A stretch of DNA of 64,000 nt from the NCBI GenBank assembly GCA_023511295.1, contig JAIMBT010000022.1, positions 1-64,000 on the forward strand, in the 5' to 3' direction. A program made the translations under genes and the position numbers. This document shows positions 60,750 through 64,000 of the stretch, piece by piece. Each line of letters starts with the position of its first letter. The stretch's first letter is position 1. Source of the DNA: Alicyclobacillus sp. Lineage in GTDB: Bacteria > Bacillota > Bacilli > Alicyclobacillales > Alicyclobacillaceae. Under the pieces are notes generated by a model, which saw only the letters and a program-made list of their open reading frames with translations, was not told the DNA's origin and made no database searches.

Positions 60750-61619
60750 GTGGGTGAAGACGTGGCGATTCGGGCGCTGACCGAAAGTGGAACGGTTCGC
60801 GCCTTGACGTGTGTGACAACCCAGTTGGTGAACGAGCTCCAGGAGCGCCATCAGACCTGGCCGGTGGCGACGGCTGCCCTGGGGCGGACTGCTTCTATCG
60901 CTGCCATGATGGGGTTGCTGCTGAAAGGGGAGGAACGGCTCACTGTGCAGGTGAAGGGCGACGGACCCATTGGCTCCATCGTCGTCGATGCAGACGCAGT
61001 GGGACATGTCCGCGGCTATGTAGATCACCCACACATCCATTTGCCCTCAAACGCCTTGGGCAAACTGGATGTCGGCGGCGCGGTGGGCTCCGGGTTGCTC
61101 CACGTGATGCGGGACCTCGGTATGCGCGACGTATACCGCGGGTCGTCGGAACTCCAGACCGGAGAGATTGCAGACGACTTCACGTACTACTTCGCTGTAT
61201 CGGAACAGACACCTTCGGCGGTTGGGGCTGGCGTGCTGGTTGGCACCGACAACCGGGTGATCGTCTCCGGCGGATTCATCGTACAGCTGTTGCCCGGACA
61301 CACGGAGGAAGATGTTCGGATGGTGGAGGAGCGCGTTGCCGCCGTGCCCAGCGTGACGGACCTTCTGGTCAACGGTGTCGACGCCGAAGGCCTTTTGACC
61401 TGTCTCCTGCCGGATGCGCGTGTATTGGGCGTTCAGCCCCTGTCGTTTCAATGCCTCTGTTCGAGGGAACGCCTTGCGGCTGTCATCGAGAGCCTTGGCC
61501 CGGCAGAGATTGAGGGTTTGATTGCGGAACAAGGCGGTGCGGAAGCAGTGTGCCACTTCTGCAATGAACGGTACAACTTCGATGCAGACGAACTACGGGC
61601 CATGCTGCACCGCGGCTGA
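60750..61619 (+). CDS. hslO: Redox-regulated chaperone Hsp33
   Basis: This 289-residue holdase is switched on by oxidation. GTG 60750 lies nine bases after GGAGGG; GTG 60741 is in frame but overlaps that region. The core begins with AIRALTESGTVRALTCVTTQLVNELQERHQTWPVATAALGRT. The redox zinc centre is CLCSRE (CxC) and CHFCNERY (CxxC), both near the C-terminus. QTGEIADDFTYYFAVSEQTPSAVGAGVLV is conserved. It follows ftsH at one gene's distance, as in Bacillus. Confidence 0.96.
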   Translation: MGEDVAIRALTESGTVRALTCVTTQLVNELQERHQTWPVATAALGRTASIAAMMGLLLKGEERLTVQVKGDGPIGSIVVDADAVGHVRGYVDHPHIHLPSNALGKLDVGGAVGSGLLHVMRDLGMRDVYRGSSELQTGEIADDFTYYFAVSEQTPSAVGAGVLVGTDNRVIVSGGFIVQLLPGHTEEDVRMVEERVAAVPSVTDLLVNGVDAEGLLTCLLPDARVLGVQPLSFQCLCSRERLAAVIESLGPAEIEGLIAEQGGAEAVCHFCNERYNFDADELRAMLHRG

Positions 61620-61653
61620 CCCGCTCTATCTATGGACGAGAGGAGGGGTCTGA

Positions 61654-62445
61654 TTGGCGACGCATGTGATGGGGATTGTCAATGTGACCCCCGATTCCTT
61701 TTCTGACGGCGGACGGTACCTGGAACCAGAGGCCGCTTTGGCGCATGCCCGCCGGCTGGCGGCGGGTGGCGCGGATATGCTGGACATCGGCGGTGAGAGC
61801 ACCCGTCCCGGTTATCACCCGGTGCCATGGGAAGAAGAGTGGCGTCGGTTGGAGCCGGTCCTGCGCGGTATTGTCCACGAGCGGCTGTGCGACGTCGTTT
61901 CGGTTGACACCCAGAAGTGGCAGGTGGCAGCCCGGGCGTTGGAGGTCGGCGTGGACATGATCAACGACATCTCCGGCGGCGTGGAACCGGAGATGCTGGC
62001 GCTGGTGGCGGAGGCGGGATGCTCGTACGTTTGGATGCACAACCGCCCGCACGCGCAGGAAGGCTGCCCGTTCGATACGATGTATGAGGAGACGAAAGCC
62101 GGGATTGCTCGCTGTCTGGATGCAGGGATTCGACCGGAAAAGCTGTGGATTGACCCCGGGGTCGGCTTCGGCAAGACGCAGACCCAGAACCTCGAGATTC
62201 TGGCCCGGCTCACAGAGTACTGTGAGCTGGGGTACCCCGTGTTGCTGGGGGTGAGTCGCAAACGCGTCATCCGGCATGCCGTTGGAGAGCAGCCGGAACA
62301 AATCCAGCTCGCTTCGGTCGCGGCGGCAGCTGTCGGAGTCTGGCAGGGGGTCGCGGCCGTCCGAGTGCACGACGTCTGGGAGACAGCGCAAGTGTGCCGG
62401 ATGGTGGATGCCATCCGGTGCGAACGGAGGACCCGTGATGACTGA
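61654..62445 (+). CDS. folP: Dihydropteroate synthase
   Basis: This 263-residue enzyme condenses p-aminobenzoate with the pterin diphosphate. TTG 61654 follows GGAGGGG. Family motifs are HVMGIVNVTPDSFSDGGRYL, ADMLDIGGESTRPGYHPV, INDISGG, a VWMHNRP segment and WIDPGVGFGKTQTQNLEIL, then LLGVSRKRVI. TIM-barrel, cytosolic. The stop overlaps folK by eight bases. folB, normally between them in Bacillus, is missing. Confidence 0.96.
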   Translation: MATHVMGIVNVTPDSFSDGGRYLEPEAALAHARRLAAGGADMLDIGGESTRPGYHPVPWEEEWRRLEPVLRGIVHERLCDVVSVDTQKWQVAARALEVGVDMINDISGGVEPEMLALVAEAGCSYVWMHNRPHAQEGCPFDTMYEETKAGIARCLDAGIRPEKLWIDPGVGFGKTQTQNLEILARLTEYCELGYPVLLGVSRKRVIRHAVGEQPEQIQLASVAAAAVGVWQGVAAVRVHDVWETAQVCRMVDAIRCERRTRDD

Positions 62446-62938
62446 CACCGTAACAGCCTGGGTGGGCGTCGGGAGCAACATCGGACGGCGGCTCCATCAC
62501 CTGAAACGGGCTGTGCACGGCTTGCGGTCGCTGGCGGTGAACGGGACCGTCCGCTGCTCCCCTATCTACGAGACAGACCCGGTTGGCTATTTGGAACAGC
62601 CTCGTTTCCTCAACATGGCGGCGACATTCGAGACCGCGCTTGGCCCCTGGTCATTACTCCGGGCGTTACAGATGCTCGAACGCGAGGCCGGCCGGGTGCG
62701 CGGCGTGCGCTTCGGTCCGAGGACCTTGGATTTGGACCTGCTGTTGTATGGGGACCACGTAATGGAGTCGGCGGACTTGACGGTGCCACACCCTCGGATG
62801 CACGAACGGCTCTTCGCCCTAGTACCCGTACTCGATCTCGATGCACAGGCGCAATTTCCGAACGGGCAGCCGCTGGAGAGCGCGCGACAGCGACTCGGGA
62901 GTGAGGGAGGCATTCGCTATGTCGGACGTTTTTGGTAG
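62438..62938 (+). CDS. folK: Hydroxymethyldihydropterin pyrophosphokinase
   Basis: This 166-residue kinase activates the pterin for folP. ATG 62438 follows CGGAGG and overlaps folP. Motifs are WVGVGSNIGRRLHHLKRAV, YETDPVGYLEQPRFLNMAATFET, LEREAGRVRGVRFGPRTLDLDLLLYGD (the catalytic R..R and DLD) and VPHPRMHERLFALVPV. The 3' end overlaps the Xre gene by 20 bases. Upstream aldolase FolB must be encoded elsewhere or replaced. Confidence 0.96.
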   Translation: MTDTVTAWVGVGSNIGRRLHHLKRAVHGLRSLAVNGTVRCSPIYETDPVGYLEQPRFLNMAATFETALGPWSLLRALQMLEREAGRVRGVRFGPRTLDLDLLLYGDHVMESADLTVPHPRMHERLFALVPVLDLDAQAQFPNGQPLESARQRLGSEGGIRYVGRFW

Positions 62939-63161
62939 ACGTTTGCGAGCCTATCGGAAATTGAAGAACTGGACGCAGGTCGAGCTGGCAGAACAGATTG
63001 GCGTGAGTGTGGCCGTGATTGGCAGTTTGGAACGCGGAACCCGCAGTCCGTCCGAGCCACTCCTGAGGGCGCTGGAGAACGCCTTACAGGCCTCACGCGA
63101 AGAATTGTTCGGGGAACAGCTGGAGGGCGAGGCTGGCGGACAGGGGCGCAGCGTGCGTTGA
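62919..63161 (+). CDS. yazB: Xre-family HTH regulator (YazB type)
   Basis: This 80-residue protein begins at ATG 62919 with GAGGGAGG upstream. The helix-turn-helix is FGRRLRAYRKLKNWTQVELAEQIGVSVAVIGSLERGTRSPSEPLLRALENAL, residues about 5-57; an acidic tail follows. The same gene sits after folK in Bacillus (yazB), where its role is unknown. dusB and lysS, which follow there, are not present before greA. Overlaps folK by 20 bases, so translation is probably coupled. Confidence 0.9.
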   Translation: MSDVFGRRLRAYRKLKNWTQVELAEQIGVSVAVIGSLERGTRSPSEPLLRALENALQASREELFGEQLEGEAGGQGRSVR

Positions 63162-63186
63162 CAACCGACAGCCCCCTCTCTATAAT
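63158..63186 (+). promoter_or_regulatory. Consensus sigma-A promoter after yazB
   Basis: Perfect TTGACA (overlapping the yazB stop), a 17-base spacer and perfect TATAAT. Transcription would start near 63193, 345 bases before greA. Confidence 0.88.
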
Positions 63187-63537
63187 TGCGCATATAAATT
63201 TGGACAGTGTTCAGCGCGGCGTGGAGCGGATTCCGAGTGAAGACCGGTGTCGGTCGTCTGGTCCGGCGCCGTGTATAATTGTAAGCGCTTCGTGCATATG
63301 CATGTCGCATACACTGGCTCGGCCGTGTACACTGTACCGCGAGCCCGGGTTTTGATGCGGACGGCGGGGCAGTGCGCCCGCTGGCGTCACGCTCGCGCGC
63401 ATGCCGACGCATGCCGCTGACGAAGCAGCTGTCCACGGGGACATGCAGTACACGAATTGTGCGTGTTCAGGAGGTCTGCCGAGCCGGATACGGCGAATGC
63501 ATCGGCACGCTTTCCGAGCACCAAAGGGGAGACAGCA
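63187..63537 (+). other. Gene-free stretch: long greA leader or small RNA
   Basis: No frame here has a plausible start, ribosome site and composition. A second TATAAT at 63274-63279 lacks a -35. AGGAGGT at 63469-63475 has no start codon at the right distance. Short inverted segments (for example around GCATATGC and GCATGC) occur, but no clear terminator or riboswitch signature was recognised. Confidence 0.6.
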
Positions 63538-64000
63538 ATGGCTGAAAAGGAAGTCATTTTGACGCCGGAAGGCTTGCAGAAACTAGAGGATGAACTCGAG
63601 CACCTGAAGAGTGTCAAACGGCGCGAAGTTGCAGAGCGTATCAAGCTCGCCATCAGCTACGGTGACATCAGTGAGAACTCCGAATACGAGGATGCGAAGA
63701 ACGAGCAGGCGTTCGTCGAGGGGCGCATTATGACGCTTGAGAAGATGCTCCGGAATGCTCGCGTGATTCGCGACGATGACGTGGATACGGACATCGTCAG
63801 CATCGGGTCGACCGTGGTCCTCCGGGACGTCGAGTTCGATGAAGAGGTCGAATATACCATCGTCGGTTCCGCGGAGGCAGATCCGGCCAGCAACCGCATC
63901 TCAAACGAATCACCGGTCGGGCGGGCTTTGCTCGGAAAAGCGACCGGATCAATTGTGGAAGTAGCGGTTCCGGCAGGGACCATCCAGTTTGAAATTCTGC
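63538..64000 (+). CDS. greA: Transcript cleavage factor GreA (3' end beyond window)
   Basis: The visible 154 codons start at ATG 63538 behind AAAGGGGAG. GreA rescues backtracked RNA polymerase by stimulating transcript cleavage. The N-terminal coiled coil is [60 protein letters not shown]; its tip holds the acidic residues ([12 protein letters not shown]) needed for cleavage. The FKBP-like C-terminal domain follows, with [20 protein letters not shown] and [15 protein letters not shown], and is nearly complete. The gene runs off the end of the window. Confidence 0.97.
   Translation, partial: MAEKEVILTPEGLQKLEDELEHLKSVKRREVAERIKLAISYGDISENSEYEDAKNEQAFVEGRIMTLEKMLRNARVIRDDDVDTDIVSIGSTVVLRDVEFDEEVEYTIVGSAEADPASNRISNESPVGRALLGKATGSIVEVAVPAGTIQFEIL

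Overview
The window is GC-rich chromosomal DNA from an endospore-forming member of the Bacillota. The order of conserved genes follows the origin-proximal chromosome of Bacillus subtilis: tRNA, tadA, SRP RNA, dnaX, ebfC, recR, yaaL, bofA, gin, yaaO, tmk, darA, holB, ricT, yabA, rsmI, abrB, metG, tatD, rnmV, ksgA, yabG, veg, sspF, ispE, purR, ridA, spoVG, glmU, prs, pth, fin, mfd, spoVT, yabM, mazG, hup, rqcP, yabP, yabQ, divIC, yabR, spoIIE, yabS, yabT, tilS, hpt, ftsH, hslO, folP, folK, an Xre gene and greA. High GC, many GTG and TTG starts behind strong GGAGG sites, and several non-Bacillus insertions suggest the Alicyclobacillaceae or a close relative. That placement is inference; no marker here fixes the genus.

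Positions 1-2440 are an accessory patch next to an initiator tRNA. It holds a plasmid-type small protein, a fragment of a UPF0182 gene, two AT-richer orphan genes and an internally deleted IS256-family element. From 2.4 to 10.4 kb come asnB, a ComFB-like gene, tadA running into tRNA-Ser, the SRP RNA, a PAS histidine kinase of sporulation-kinase type, dnaX-ebfC-recR and yaaL-bofA. From 10.4 to 16.3 kb a MurJ/SpoVB-type flippase and a malic enzyme lie on the minus strand, with ytaF, the anti-sigma factor gene gin and a decarboxylase-like yaaO on the plus strand. From 16.3 to 28.3 kb are tmk through rsmI, abrB, a T-box-controlled metG, the RNA-maturation genes and the spore genes yabG, veg and sspF.

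A cyanophycin pair, cphB-cphA, sits between sspF and ispE (28.4-31.9 kb). From 32 to 46.9 kb the order is ispE, purR, ridA, spoVG, glmU, prs, pth, fin, mfd, spoVT, yabM, mazG, hup and rqcP. A 118-bp tandem repeat follows, then yabPQ, divIC and yabR. Next come two small hypothetical genes, a 39-codon cmpA and comEB (both on the minus strand), spoIIE, yabS, yabT, tilS, hpt, ftsH, an HD-GYP gene in the place usually held by coaX, hslO, folP-folK, an Xre regulator, a gene-free stretch with a consensus promoter, and the start of greA.

The regulatory DNA ties many genes to sporulation. The spoVG promoter has the sigma-H form. The spoIIE promoter has the 21-bp spacer known from B. subtilis. GHATR-N18-CATNHTA type forespore promoters precede gin, fin, spoVT and yabS-yabT. 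A sigma-E-like promoter precedes cmpA, and paired 0A-box-like sites lie upstream of abrB. No clearly new multi-gene system was found. The best leads are the cyanophycin locus, the 118-bp hairpin-forming repeat, the orphan promoter before greA and the tadA/tRNA-Ser overlap.
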